A stretch of DNA of 26,667 nucleotides, from NCBI GenBank assembly GCA_022449325.1, contig JAKUSK010000003.1:1-26667 (forward strand), read 5' to 3'. Source of the stretch: Nitrososphaerales archaeon (GTDB lineage Archaea > Thermoproteota > Nitrososphaeria > Nitrososphaerales > UBA57). Shown in pieces: positions 1 through 7,806 of the stretch (positions within the stretch are counted from its first letter, which is position 1; each line of letters opens with the position of its first letter). The notes under the pieces were generated by a model. That model worked only from the letters and a program-made list of their open reading frames with translations. It ran no database searches and was not told the DNA's origin. A program made the translations under genes and the position numbers.

Positions 1-676
1 TAGATATAGTTTTAATCACTTTGGGTATCCAGTTATCATTTTTTTGTTTTGAAGCAGTAAGTATTTTTGTATACATCTGATCAGAACCATCGAGATCAGA
101 TTTATTCACGACAAATATATCTCCGATCTCCATAAGACCTGCTTTATAGATTTGAATGTCGTCTCCTAATTCAGGCATAAGAACAATTACTACAGCATCT
201 GTTATTTTTAATATATCAACTTCAGACTGTCCTGCGCCAACAGTTTCTACAATAATTAAATCAAGTCCCGATGCATCAAGGATAGAAAGGCTTCGACGAG
301 TATACTTAGATAGTCCTCCAGATTTATTACCAGAAGACATACTTCGAATGTAAACATTAGGGTCAAGATTATGAGTATTCATACGCAATCGATCGCCGAG
401 TAAAGAACCTCCGGTAATTGGACTAGATGGATCAATCGCAAGAACGCCAATTTTTTTATTAAGTTTACGATAGTTTTCAATTAAACTATTAATCAATGTG
501 CTTTTGCCTGTACCTGGCGGGCCAGTTATACCTACAACAAATGCATTGCCAGTTTTTGGGTAAAGTTGAGAGATTATATCACCAATTTTTGGATCTTCGT
601 TTTCAATCATAGATATTGCTTTAGCAATAGCTCTTCTATCGCCTGATAGAATAGAACTGACAAAATCATCTCTCAT
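1..676 (-). CDS. meaB: MeaB/ArgK-type GTPase, C-terminus cut by window edge
   Basis: G-protein chaperone of B12-dependent acyl-CoA mutases: it gates cofactor loading and rescues inactivated enzyme, in the cytoplasm. My minus-strand translation begins MRDDFVSSILSGDRRAI and shows a Walker A loop GPPGTGKST near residue 53, the family's DPSSP segment followed by GGSLLGDR, an ETVGAGQSE switch segment, and the guanine-specificity motif NKSD. About 225 residues are visible of a family that usually runs to 300-330, so the C-terminal dimerisation part lies beyond base 1. The ATG at 676-674 was chosen because the N-terminal SGDRRAIAKAIS segment matches the family start, and a TATA-like box lies about 29 bases upstream. 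It is divergent from the mutase genes, its expected partner. Family call is secure; the exact partner mutase is inferred from adjacency. Confidence 0.93.
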   Translation of the reverse strand, partial: MRDDFVSSILSGDRRAIAKAISMIENEDPKIGDIISQLYPKTGNAFVVGITGPPGTGKSTLINSLIENYRKLNKKIGVLAIDPSSPITGGSLLGDRLRMNTHNLDPNVYIRSMSSGNKSGGLSKYTRRSLSILDASGLDLIIVETVGAGQSEVDILKITDAVVIVLMPELGDDIQIYKAGLMEIGDIFVVNKSDLDGSDQMYTKILTASKQKNDNWIPKVIKTIS

Positions 677-701
677 AGGTTAATAATTTATGTTGAGTGA
701 G

Positions 702-710
702 ATATATAAT
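702..710 (-). promoter_or_regulatory. TATA box for the MeaB gene
   Basis: An ATTATATAT box on the minus strand is centred about 29 bases before the MeaB ATG. At the usual archaeal TATA-to-start-site spacing the transcript would begin at or next to the ATG, so a leaderless mRNA is likely. Sequence-only prediction. Confidence 0.5.
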
Positions 711-752
711 TTTGATAACTTGGTCATTTGACGAATTTTATTTATAGAATAC

Positions 753-773
753 CGAAATGAATTAAAGTATAAG
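753..773 (+). promoter_or_regulatory. BRE/TATA promoter of the acyl-CoA mutase operon
   Basis: A purine-rich CGAAA stretch (BRE-like) is followed by AAGTATAAG, centred near 769. The predicted start site falls near 793-796, at the AGGT that precedes the TTG start codon. It is divergent from the MeaB promoter, with both in the 125-base gap 677-801. Confidence 0.45.
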
Positions 774-790
774 ATTTTAGATTCTTATAT

Positions 791-804
791 AGGTAATAAT
801 ATTG
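791..804 (+). promoter_or_regulatory. AGGTAATAATATTG start context of the mutase large subunit
   Basis: AGGT (a partial Shine-Dalgarno core) lies six bases before a TTG start codon. The same 14 bases occur before the TTG start of EF-1A at 9125-9112 on the minus strand. The element decides the mutase start: the next in-frame ATG is at 1018 and would remove about 72 residues belonging to the family's N-terminal region. Confidence 0.6.
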
Positions 805-2511
805 CTAGAGACCGAAAATTACTGGAAACATAAAATCAATGAACTTGCTAAGTTAAAGAAAGACAGCAATAATGAAGATGTTAAACGATGGGAAAAAGAA
901 GTATTAGAACCATGGAATGAAAAAACCAACAACAATGAAGAATATTCTACTACGTCGGACATTGATGTAAAGACATCATATTCAAAATCGGATATTCAAA
1001 CGAATAAAGATAAATCTATGCCAGGAGAGTTTCCATTCACAAGAGGTCCATATCCCAACATGTATAGAGGAAAAAAATGGACAATGCGAATGTTTTCAGG
1101 ATTTGGAACTCCAGAAGATACTAATAACAGATTGAAATATTTAATAAAAAATGGTCAAACAGGATTAAGTATAGCATTCGATATGCCAACGTTATACGGA
1201 TATGACGCAGATAATGATAGGTCAAAGGGCGAAGTAGGAAAATGCGGATGTAACATATCGTCATTAAAAGATATGGAGATATTATTGAAAGACATTCCTT
1301 TGAATCAAGTAAGTACATCAATGACAATTAACGCACCTGCGTCAATTCTCACCGCAATGTATGCATCTGTCGCATCAAAAAATAATATTCCTTTAAATGA
1401 ACTACGTGGAACAGTACAAACAGATATTCTAAAAGAGTACATAGCTCAAAAAGAGTGGGCGTATCCGCCTAAAGATCACATGAGAATTGTTCGTGACATG
1501 ATGGAATATTGTACAAAAGAAATGCCAAAATGGAATTATGTAAGCATAAGCGGTTATCACATAAGAGAAGCAGGTTCTAATGCCGCGCAAGAATTGGCAT
1601 TCACGTTAGCAAATGGATTTACGTATTTAGAATTAGGTCAGAAAGCAGGACTAAAAACTGAGGAATTTGCCCCTAGACTGTCATTCTTTTTCAATTGTAC
1701 AATGAATTTCTTTGAAGAAATAGCGAAATTTAGAGCGGCACGAAGAATATGGGCCACTGTATTAAGAGAAAAATATGGAGTTGAGAAAGGACCTGCTTTA
1801 GCATTAAGATTCCATACTCAAACTTCAGGAGCTTCTTTAACATGGCAACAACCAATGAACAACATAGTAAGAACAGCAATTGAGGCATTAGCTGGAGTAT
1901 TGGGAGGTACACAATCACTTCATACGAATTCATTTGATGAGGCATGGGCACTTCCTACTGAGCAAGCAGTAAAAGTTGCACTCAGAACACAGCAAATCAT
2001 TGCAGAGGAGACAGGAGTAATTCAATCTGCAGACCCACTAGGAGGTTCATATTATTTAGAACATCTAACAAACGAACTAGAAGAAAAAGCATATAGATAT
2101 TTTGAGAAAATTGATTCTTTAGGAGGAGTAATTAGTGCAATCGAAAAAGGATATTTACAAAAAGAAATTGCTGAAACTGCATATCAAAGTCAATTAGCAA
2201 TAGAAAAAGAAAAAGAAGTCGTTGTAGGTGTAAATAAATATACTGAAGAAGAAGAAGATAAAATTGAAATATTAAAAGTAGATGACGAGGCACAAAAGAT
2301 TCAAGTGAATCGATTAAAACAACTAAAAAAAGATCGAGATAACAATAAGGTTAAAGAAGCTCTTGACAATCTGAGAAAAGCTTATGAAAATAATGATAAG
2401 AATTGTATGTACGAGACAATAAAGGCAGTGCAAGCATATGCTACATTACAAGAAATTGTAGATGTAGGCAGAGACGTGTTTGGTGAATGGAAAGAACCTC
2501 AAATATTTTAA
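802..2511 (+). CDS. B12-dependent acyl-CoA mutase large subunit, isobutyryl-CoA mutase-like
   Basis: Substrate-binding TIM-barrel subunit of a coenzyme-B12 acyl-CoA mutase, which rearranges the carbon skeleton of a short acyl-CoA in the cytoplasm. At 569 residues it lacks the B12 domain, which is encoded by the next gene. Family hallmarks are the YRGKKWTMR entry, FDMPTLYGYD, ISGYHIREAG (Tyr252, His253), FAPRLSFFF and TQSLHTNS. Aligned by hand to Propionibacterium methylmalonyl-CoA mutase, Tyr89 becomes Phe98 and carboxylate-binding Arg207 becomes Gln216. The 118-residue spacing is identical, and Tyr243/His244 map to 252/253. Phe plus Gln is the isobutyryl-CoA mutase pattern. 2-hydroxyisobutyryl-CoA mutase would have Ile, Gln and an Asp where this protein has Ala125. 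A simple methylmalonyl-CoA mutase label would therefore mislead. TTG start supported by AGGT. Family certain; substrate inferred. Confidence 0.9.
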   Translation: MLETENYWKHKINELAKLKKDSNNEDVKRWEKEVLEPWNEKTNNNEEYSTTSDIDVKTSYSKSDIQTNKDKSMPGEFPFTRGPYPNMYRGKKWTMRMFSGFGTPEDTNNRLKYLIKNGQTGLSIAFDMPTLYGYDADNDRSKGEVGKCGCNISSLKDMEILLKDIPLNQVSTSMTINAPASILTAMYASVASKNNIPLNELRGTVQTDILKEYIAQKEWAYPPKDHMRIVRDMMEYCTKEMPKWNYVSISGYHIREAGSNAAQELAFTLANGFTYLELGQKAGLKTEEFAPRLSFFFNCTMNFFEEIAKFRAARRIWATVLREKYGVEKGPALALRFHTQTSGASLTWQQPMNNIVRTAIEALAGVLGGTQSLHTNSFDEAWALPTEQAVKVALRTQQIIAEETGVIQSADPLGGSYYLEHLTNELEEKAYRYFEKIDSLGGVISAIEKGYLQKEIAETAYQSQLAIEKEKEVVVGVNKYTEEEEDKIEILKVDDEAQKIQVNRLKQLKKDRDNNKVKEALDNLRKAYENNDKNCMYETIKAVQAYATLQEIVDVGRDVFGEWKEPQIF

Positions 2512-2525
2512 ATGGTAATCACAAA

Positions 2526-2921
2526 ATGTCTAGAAAAATCAGAATATTAGTAGCAAAACCAGGATTAGACGCACATGACAGAGGTGTTTTAGTTTTATGC
2601 AGGGCATTTAGAGATGCAGGTATGGAAGTAATATATAGTGGATTACTTCCAACTCCAGAACAAGTCGCAAGTATTGCAATTGATGAGGATGTAGATGCAA
2701 TAGCATTGAGTTTGCATAATGGAGCCCATTTAACTGCATTTCCAGAAGTAAAGAAGTATTTGGAAGAAAAAGGAGCAAATGAGATAGCAATAATTGGAGG
2801 AGGAATAATACCTGAAGAAGATAAAGAAGAATTGGAAAAGAATGGAATTACGGGGAATTTTGGTCCTGGAACGTCAATGGACACCATAATTGAGCATATA
2901 AAAAAAGTTACAAAAAAATAG
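2526..2921 (+). CDS. B12-binding small subunit of the acyl-CoA mutase
   Basis: Cobalamin-binding Rossmann-like subunit that pairs with the large subunit encoded 14 bases upstream. It shows the base-off B12 motif DAHDRG (DxHxxG; the His replaces dimethylbenzimidazole as lower ligand), the SLHNGAH segment that holds the nucleotide tail, and IIGGGIIP. At 131 residues it is the size of stand-alone mutase small subunits. The ATG at 2526 gives MSRKIRILVAKPGLDAHD, the usual family start. An in-frame ATG at 2487 lies inside the large-subunit gene and adds 13 residues with no family resemblance, so it was not used. Co-transcription with the large subunit is expected from spacing and strand. Confidence 0.93.
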   Translation: MSRKIRILVAKPGLDAHDRGVLVLCRAFRDAGMEVIYSGLLPTPEQVASIAIDEDVDAIALSLHNGAHLTAFPEVKKYLEEKGANEIAIIGGGIIPEEDKEELEKNGITGNFGPGTSMDTIIEHIKKVTKK

Positions 2922-3004
2922 TCAGAATTAAGGAACTGCAATCCGAGCGACAATAAAATCAAAAAAAACTTAGGGATGTCAGATAGTTATGTAATAGTAA
3001 TTAA

Positions 3005-3457
3005 TTATAACTTTCCAAGTCTTCCAATAAATCTTTCGTATTCAAGAAGTAAGACGTTGTCATCTATAGTCGTGTAAACAGTATAGTTTCCTGGTAAATA
3101 ATAATTTTTAGTTTCAATCGAATTAAAAGAATCATAATCACTAAGATCTATAGAATGAATTCCAGAAATCATATTTATTAAAGTGACATATTTAACATCA
3201 ATATTTTTTCCATTTCCTTCAACAGTAAAAATAGAAACTGGAACTTCGTGTACAAAAGATGAATTATGAAGTTGATCAGGAGGAATACTTCGAATATTGG
3301 ATTCCAAATCAGAAGTATATTCTGTACTTAAATTAATTGCATTAGCGCGTAAAGAGAGAATAAAAATAGCAAGAACTACAAATAGAATTACAGAAAAATT
3401 TTTCTTGTTAAGCTTGTTAATTAGTATATTACCTTTGTTTAGAATAGAATCAATCAT
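3005..3457 (-). CDS. Membrane-anchored exported protein of unknown function, last gene of ABC operon
   Basis: A protein of 150 residues that I do not recognise. A hydrophobic segment at about residues 22-40 (SVILFVVLAIFILSL) is probably an uncleaved signal anchor. The remaining ~110 residues are polar, with alternating beta-type pattern and NxS/NxT sites (NSS, NYT) compatible with archaeal surface glycosylation. It starts 3 bases after the stop of the binding-protein gene, so it is almost certainly in the same transcript and may be an accessory of the importer at the cell surface. No catalytic motif is visible. Confidence 0.72.
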   Translation of the reverse strand: MIDSILNKGNILINKLNKKNFSVILFVVLAIFILSLRANAINLSTEYTSDLESNIRSIPPDQLHNSSFVHEVPVSIFTVEGNGKNIDVKYVTLINMISGIHSIDLSDYDSFNSIETKNYYLPGNYTVYTTIDDNVLLLEYERFIGRLGKL

Positions 3458-3460
3458 ATC

Positions 3461-4768
3461 CTAACCTTCGAACAATACTCTCCACATATCAAGTATGTTA
3501 ATAGGATACGAGTAATAAGGCCATTCGTATAATGATTCTGAAATATCTTCAAATGGAATAAAGAATTGAGCATCTCCGAAAATATCATCTACTATTTCTG
3601 CATTAGTAGACGGATAACTGCCGTAAATTGATGCAATTTGTATTTGTGAATCGTCGGAAAGAATTTCGTCAATCATCAAAGTAGCTGCAGCTTTATTTTG
3701 AGAATTAAATGGGATTGTTGCATGAACGCTAGTTCTTACACTGCCTTCAATGCCGAAATATACTTCAATCTCATCACTAATTTCCCCTTGAATTGATTCA
3801 AGTAGAATTGAACCGTATCTGAAATATCCAACCAAAACCTCTTCTTCATCAAAGACTTCAAGAATTGAATCAATTTCAAGTTCTGGTTCAATTTCGCCAA
3901 TTAACTCGTCCATTTCTTCCATTTCAGGTTCGTCCTCAATTTCAAAATTCAACAATTCAGGCCATTCTGATTCCAATGAATTGTCGTAAAATGATTGATA
4001 ATAACCAGAGCTTCCATAGTGAAGAACAGTATTTACAACCAATGCAGTGCCTGCTTTATCGTCAACTGGACTAGGGAAAAATACTCCTTCTACTTCTTCC
4101 TCGTCGTCATCGTCATCGTCGTCATCATCATCTCCACTGCCAGAACCGTCATTATCATCATCATCGTCGTCATCATCATCATCTTCTCCAACTAAGCCTA
4201 AGTAACAATATACATTTTCAAATTTGTAAAACTCATCAGTATTATACATATACGAATATACATCAAACCACAAAGTTACACCTGATCCATCATTATCAAC
4301 TCCTGCAATTTTCGATTTTATTACTTCATCAGTGATTGGACTGCTAGAGATATCAGAAATTAGATTTCCGGTTTGAGAAAATGTAAGTTGTTTTTCAATT
4401 AAACGTGCAGTTGCTTCGTCATTAAGAATAACTAAATCAAAAGCGCCAGAAGAACGTCCAGAAACTTTTTCATTAATCAACTGGGTTTGTATTCTTGACC
4501 AATGCCCCGTAGTAATTTCTACATCAATACCATATTTTGAAGAGAATTCTTTATCAACATAATTAAAGAAAGAGTCATCATAAATCTCCTCATCTACAAA
4601 GATATGCAAGCTTCCAGATTCTTTTGCCAAGGAAATTAATTCATTTTCTCCCGATGGAAGAATATCAACATCCTCAGATTGGCCTAAAGAAAAATAAACT
4701 ACAAGACTTCCGATTAAAAGAACTAGTGCTACTAGAATTGCTATTTGATTACTTCGAGATTGCATCAT
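3461..4768 (-). CDS. ABC importer substrate-binding protein with poly-aspartate insertion
   Basis: Extracellular solute-binding protein for the importer encoded just upstream in the operon. An N-terminal anchor at about residues 8-28 is followed by a binding-protein-like lobe: LHIFVDEEIYDDS, then YGIDVEITTGHWSRIQTQ, FDLVILNDEA. The C-terminal half holds NSQNKAAATLMIDEILS and SIYGSYPSTNAE, both reminiscent of family 1 binding proteins. Residues ~195-225 contain two runs of exactly ten Asp separated by a Gly/Ser/Asn linker and followed by EEEVE. A second acidic stretch lies near residues 265-305. The whole protein is strongly acidic. Its start overlaps the end of the second permease gene by 4 bases. 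The call relies on operon position plus weak sequence resemblance. The ligand is unknown. Confidence 0.78.
   Translation of the reverse strand: MMQSRSNQIAILVALVLLIGSLVVYFSLGQSEDVDILPSGENELISLAKESGSLHIFVDEEIYDDSFFNYVDKEFSSKYGIDVEITTGHWSRIQTQLINEKVSGRSSGAFDLVILNDEATARLIEKQLTFSQTGNLISDISSSPITDEVIKSKIAGVDNDGSGVTLWFDVYSYMYNTDEFYKFENVYCYLGLVGEDDDDDDDDDDNDGSGSGDDDDDDDDDDEEEVEGVFFPSPVDDKAGTALVVNTVLHYGSSGYYQSFYDNSLESEWPELLNFEIEDEPEMEEMDELIGEIEPELEIDSILEVFDEEEVLVGYFRYGSILLESIQGEISDEIEVYFGIEGSVRTSVHATIPFNSQNKAAATLMIDEILSDDSQIQIASIYGSYPSTNAEIVDDIFGDAQFFIPFEDISESLYEWPYYSYPINILDMWRVLFEG
4094..4186 (-). repeat. GAC/GAT/GAA triplet low-complexity tract coding poly-Asp/Glu
   Basis: Within the binding-protein gene, 4154-4183 and 4103-4132 each encode ten consecutive Asp codons (GAC and GAT mixed). 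They are separated by a short Asn/Asp/Gly/Ser linker and followed by three Glu codons. Mixed synonymous codons argue for selection on the acidic protein rather than very recent pure triplet slippage. Confidence 0.9.
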
Positions 4769-5658
4769 TCTGCAGCACCAAGTGTAACTCCCCTAGCAAG
4801 GTATCGTTGAACTGCAAGTGAGAGTAGAATTGCAGGAATAATAGCAAGAGTGCCACCTGCATTCAATTCATCAAATTCGAGGATTTTGAATGATTCAATA
4901 GATTCAGAGAATCCAGACCAGACACCACGAGAAACGGTTTTTGTAACAGCTCCTGTTAAGAATAGAGCATAAAAGAATTCATTCCAAGTACCAACAAAAG
5001 CAAATACTGCAGCTGCGGCAAGTCCTGGTAATGCCAAAGGAAGTGCAACTTTACGAAGAATATAAGAATCAGAAGCGCCAGACATAAATGCAGCCTCAAA
5101 GATCTCTTTCGGAATATCCTTGAAGAAACCTCGCATCATCATAGTGATTATTGGTAAATTAATAATCAGATAAACAAATGCCATTCCTCCATAAGTATCA
5201 AACAATCCAAGTCTTCCGTAGATAAGGAAGAATGGTAATAATACAGCAAATGGAGATATAGTTCTCATAGCAAGTAATGCATAAGTAATGAATGCCTTTC
5301 CACGAAACTTGTACAGTGCTAATGTAAAACCTGCAGGAAGACCAGCAAGAATTGCAACCAATACACTCGATACAGCAATTATTACACTGTTAACTAATAA
5401 TCTTGGATAAGCTTCTATTCTAAGAGCCTTCTGATACTCGATAGGTGAGAATTTTATTCCGCCTTGGCCTTGGAAGAATTCTCCAACAAAACTTGCTCCA
5501 CGACCTGAGAATAGAGGTCCGATGTCAACACGAAATCCTTCTTCAACCATGATTGATATAGGCCATAATACCCACAGTGCTGCAGAAACTAATAACAGAT
5601 AGCGAATATATCTCGAATTACTTTTTTGACTTTTATTACTTTTATTTTCACTCATCAT
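4765..5658 (-). CDS. ABC importer permease, MalG/UgpE type
   Basis: Inner-half permease of a CUT1-like importer: 297 residues with about six membrane helices. The EAA loop that docks on the ATPase is visible as EIFEAAFMSGASDSYILRKV near residues 185-205, followed by ALPLALPG. The N-terminal YLLLVSAALWVLWPISIMV helix is followed by an extended loop, as in this subfamily. The start overlaps nothing upstream (3-base gap to the first permease). Its 3' end overlaps the binding-protein start by 4 bases, a sign of translational coupling. An ATGATG doublet leaves a one-residue start ambiguity. Family certain; substrate not determinable. Confidence 0.92.
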   Translation of the reverse strand: MMSENKSNKSQKSNSRYIRYLLLVSAALWVLWPISIMVEEGFRVDIGPLFSGRGASFVGEFFQGQGGIKFSPIEYQKALRIEAYPRLLVNSVIIAVSSVLVAILAGLPAGFTLALYKFRGKAFITYALLAMRTISPFAVLLPFFLIYGRLGLFDTYGGMAFVYLIINLPIITMMMRGFFKDIPKEIFEAAFMSGASDSYILRKVALPLALPGLAAAAVFAFVGTWNEFFYALFLTGAVTKTVSRGVWSGFSESIESFKILEFDELNAGGTLAIIPAILLSLAVQRYLARGVTLGAAE

Positions 5659-5661
5659 TCA

Positions 5662-6552
5662 TCAATCCATTAAACTAGAAGATCTCCTCAATACAAGGGC
5701 GCAAGTAGTCAGTGTAACAACCAACAACAATATTGCCATTGCAGTTATTTGTGCAATAGGGAAATCATATAAAGTGGAGGAAAACATTTTCCACATCAAA
5801 ACACTCACTGTATCAACAGGAGCTCCAAGTTCAGCATCTTGCCCAAGCCAAAAATTCCACGAGTAAGGTACTTCAAACATTCTAAATGCATCCGCAGTTC
5901 TAAGAAGCAAAGTAACAACAATTGCAGGAGATGCAAGTATTGCAGGGAATGTAATTTTTTGGAATTTAGTAAAGGAAGAAGCCCCCATTACGTCGGCCGC
6001 TTCAAATTGTTCTTTAGGAATTGAACGAATTACTGCAACAGTAACTAACATAAAGAGTGGCGCCCAGATCCAAGCGTCAGAAAGCATAATTATAGAATAA
6101 TATGTAAAAGGTTTAGAAGTATCGATATATGTTCCAAGTGACAAACCATAATACAACAAAGTATTAAGATCGTCAAAAAACGAATTTGGAGACCATAATA
6201 CTCCTGTAACAATAGGAGCAACAGCAATTGGAATTACGAAAATCGATGAGAACCAGGTTCTTGCTTTTGGACCCGAGCTAGTTATCAATAATCCAAGAAA
6301 TATTCCAACAATAAATTCTATAAAAACCGAGCCAAAGACAAGTAATAATGTTACTTGAATAGCTCTCCAAAAAATAGAATCAGAAAGAAGACCAATATAA
6401 TTTTGAAATCCAACAGGAGTTTGTGAAGGATTAACTAATGAGAATTCAGATAAACTCAATAAAAAAGACTGAAAAACTGGACCTACAAGTGCTAAGAAGA
6501 TTATCAGTAGACTAGGAACCAGAAAGATATAAGGAACTCTCATTATATTCAC
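5662..6552 (-). CDS. ABC importer permease, MalF/UgpA type
   Basis: The partner permease, 296 residues with six predicted helices. Its EAA motif reads EQFEAADVMGASSFTKFQKI near residues 183-202. The PYIFLVPSLLIIFLALVGPV opening is typical of UgpA/MalF-like proteins without the long MalF periplasmic loop. A GTG start at 6552 overlaps the ATPase stop (GTGA). An ATG three codons later (6543) is an equally possible start. It forms a heterodimer with the following permease. Confidence 0.92.
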   Translation of the reverse strand: MNIMRVPYIFLVPSLLIIFLALVGPVFQSFLLSLSEFSLVNPSQTPVGFQNYIGLLSDSIFWRAIQVTLLLVFGSVFIEFIVGIFLGLLITSSGPKARTWFSSIFVIPIAVAPIVTGVLWSPNSFFDDLNTLLYYGLSLGTYIDTSKPFTYYSIIMLSDAWIWAPLFMLVTVAVIRSIPKEQFEAADVMGASSFTKFQKITFPAILASPAIVVTLLLRTADAFRMFEVPYSWNFWLGQDAELGAPVDTVSVLMWKMFSSTLYDFPIAQITAMAILLLVVTLTTCALVLRRSSSLMD

Positions 6553-7568
6553 TTAACATATTTACCATCATCAGAGAAAAATCTCAAAGAATCGTCAGAA
6601 AAGTCAAGATTGACATCAGCGCCAACAGAGTATTTTGAATCATTTGGAACTTTAACCTTCATAACGGATTTTCCTACCTTTACATTAAGGATTTGACTAT
6701 CTCCAAGATATTCTATAGATATTACAGAACCTGTTAATTTGGATTTTTCAGAACTTACGGTGATATTTTCAGGTCGTATTCCAATAACACTGGCACCTTT
6801 TTTAGCAGATATTGAATCACCGAGATCGGAGGAATTAGCAAGATTCATAGCAGGCATTCCAAGGAATGAACCAATCCATGAATGATTTGGAGTATTGTAT
6901 ATTACTTCAGGTTTGTCGACTTGGAGTAATTTTCCATCTTTAATTAATGCAATACGATCGGCCATAGACATTGCTTCAGTTTGATCATGTGTAACATAAA
7001 TGAATGTGATTCCCAACTCTTTATGTAATTTTTTAATTTCAGCACGTAATTCGGCACGCAATGAAGCATCAAGATTAGACAAAGGTTCATCCATCAAGAA
7101 GATTTTAGGTTTTTTGATAATTGCGCGACCAAGAGAAACACGTTGTTGTTCACCGCCACTTAGTTCACCAGGTTTTCGATCTAAAAGACTTTCAATTTGT
7201 AACATGGAAGCAATTCTTTTTACTTCGTCATCGAGATTTTCAGAATCTTGACCAGATGCACGTATAGGAAAAGCTATATTATCATAAACACTCATATTAG
7301 GAAACAAAGCAAAATTTTGGAATACCATAGATATATTACGTTCTCGAGGAGAAACATCGTTCACTAATTCATTTCCAAAATATACTTCTCCGCCAGTAGT
7401 TTCTTCTAAACCTGCAATGAGTCTAAGTAAAGAAGATTTACCACTTCCAGATGGACCAAGAATAACAAGAAATTCTTTATTATTAATTTCTAAATCAACC
7501 TGATCAACAGCGTCTGTTTCTGCGTTAGTAAATCGTTTTGAAACTTTCTTTAGTGTTACGGAAGACAT
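6549..7568 (-). CDS. ABC importer ATPase, MalK/UgpC type
   Basis: Cytoplasmic motor of the importer. In order it shows: Walker A GPSGSGKS (about residues 38-45), Q-loop in MVFQNFALFPNMSVYDN, signature LSGGEQQRVSLGRA, Walker B IFLMDEPLSNLDA, H-loop THDQTEAMSMADR, and a C-terminal TOBE-like segment (GASVIGIRPENITV). Length of about 339 residues is on the short side of the MalK range. I place the start at ATG 7568 (MSSVTLKKVSKRF). An in-frame ATG at 7589 would add MNFIYYF, which is hydrophobic and atypical. First gene of the five-gene minus-strand operon. Confidence 0.93.
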   Translation of the reverse strand: MSSVTLKKVSKRFTNAETDAVDQVDLEINNKEFLVILGPSGSGKSSLLRLIAGLEETTGGEVYFGNELVNDVSPRERNISMVFQNFALFPNMSVYDNIAFPIRASGQDSENLDDEVKRIASMLQIESLLDRKPGELSGGEQQRVSLGRAIIKKPKIFLMDEPLSNLDASLRAELRAEIKKLHKELGITFIYVTHDQTEAMSMADRIALIKDGKLLQVDKPEVIYNTPNHSWIGSFLGMPAMNLANSSDLGDSISAKKGASVIGIRPENITVSSEKSKLTGSVISIEYLGDSQILNVKVGKSVMKVKVPNDSKYSVGADVNLDFSDDSLRFFSDDGKYVK

Positions 7569-7647
7569 GAAATAGTAAATAAAGTTCATCTATATTAAGA
7601 TTATCTTAATTATTATTATAATTCTTCATAGATGAGATACTAATAGT

Positions 7648-7657
7648 AAAAAAAAAA
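7648..7657 (-). terminator. Oligo-T terminator downstream of EF-1A
   Basis: Ten consecutive A on the plus strand read as a U run in the minus-strand transcript, the usual archaeal intrinsic termination signal. It lies 150 bases past the EF-1A stop. The gap 7569-7806 otherwise holds only AT-rich sequence, including the presumed ABC operon promoter near 7590-7620. I see no further gene in it. Confidence 0.5.
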
Positions 7658-7806
7658 GTGTCCGGAGAAACATAATATGAATTGTATCGCGTAAAGGTTG
7701 TTGTTAACAGTGTGAATTAACAATAAAGCTTAATCAGAACTGGAATTAAAAAATTGTTTATCTACAATTGATTAAATTTAATGAATAAAAATAATAAGAG
7801 TGGAAA

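Noticed and set aside
2519..2962. Minus-strand frame of 147 codons over the B12-binding subunit
   Set aside because: Shadow of a well-supported gene; composition rich in Ser/Phe/Ile as expected from antisense of an AT-rich gene, with no family pattern.
3995..4195. Plus-strand frame opposite the poly-Asp tract (poly Val/Ile)
   Set aside because: Arises from reading the antisense of GAC/GAT repeats; the aspartate reading lies inside a complete operon gene.
7658..7806. Possible small RNA or gene in the gap after EF-1A
   Set aside because: No convincing frame, stem set or promoter could be supported; treated as 3' untranslated and intergenic sequence.
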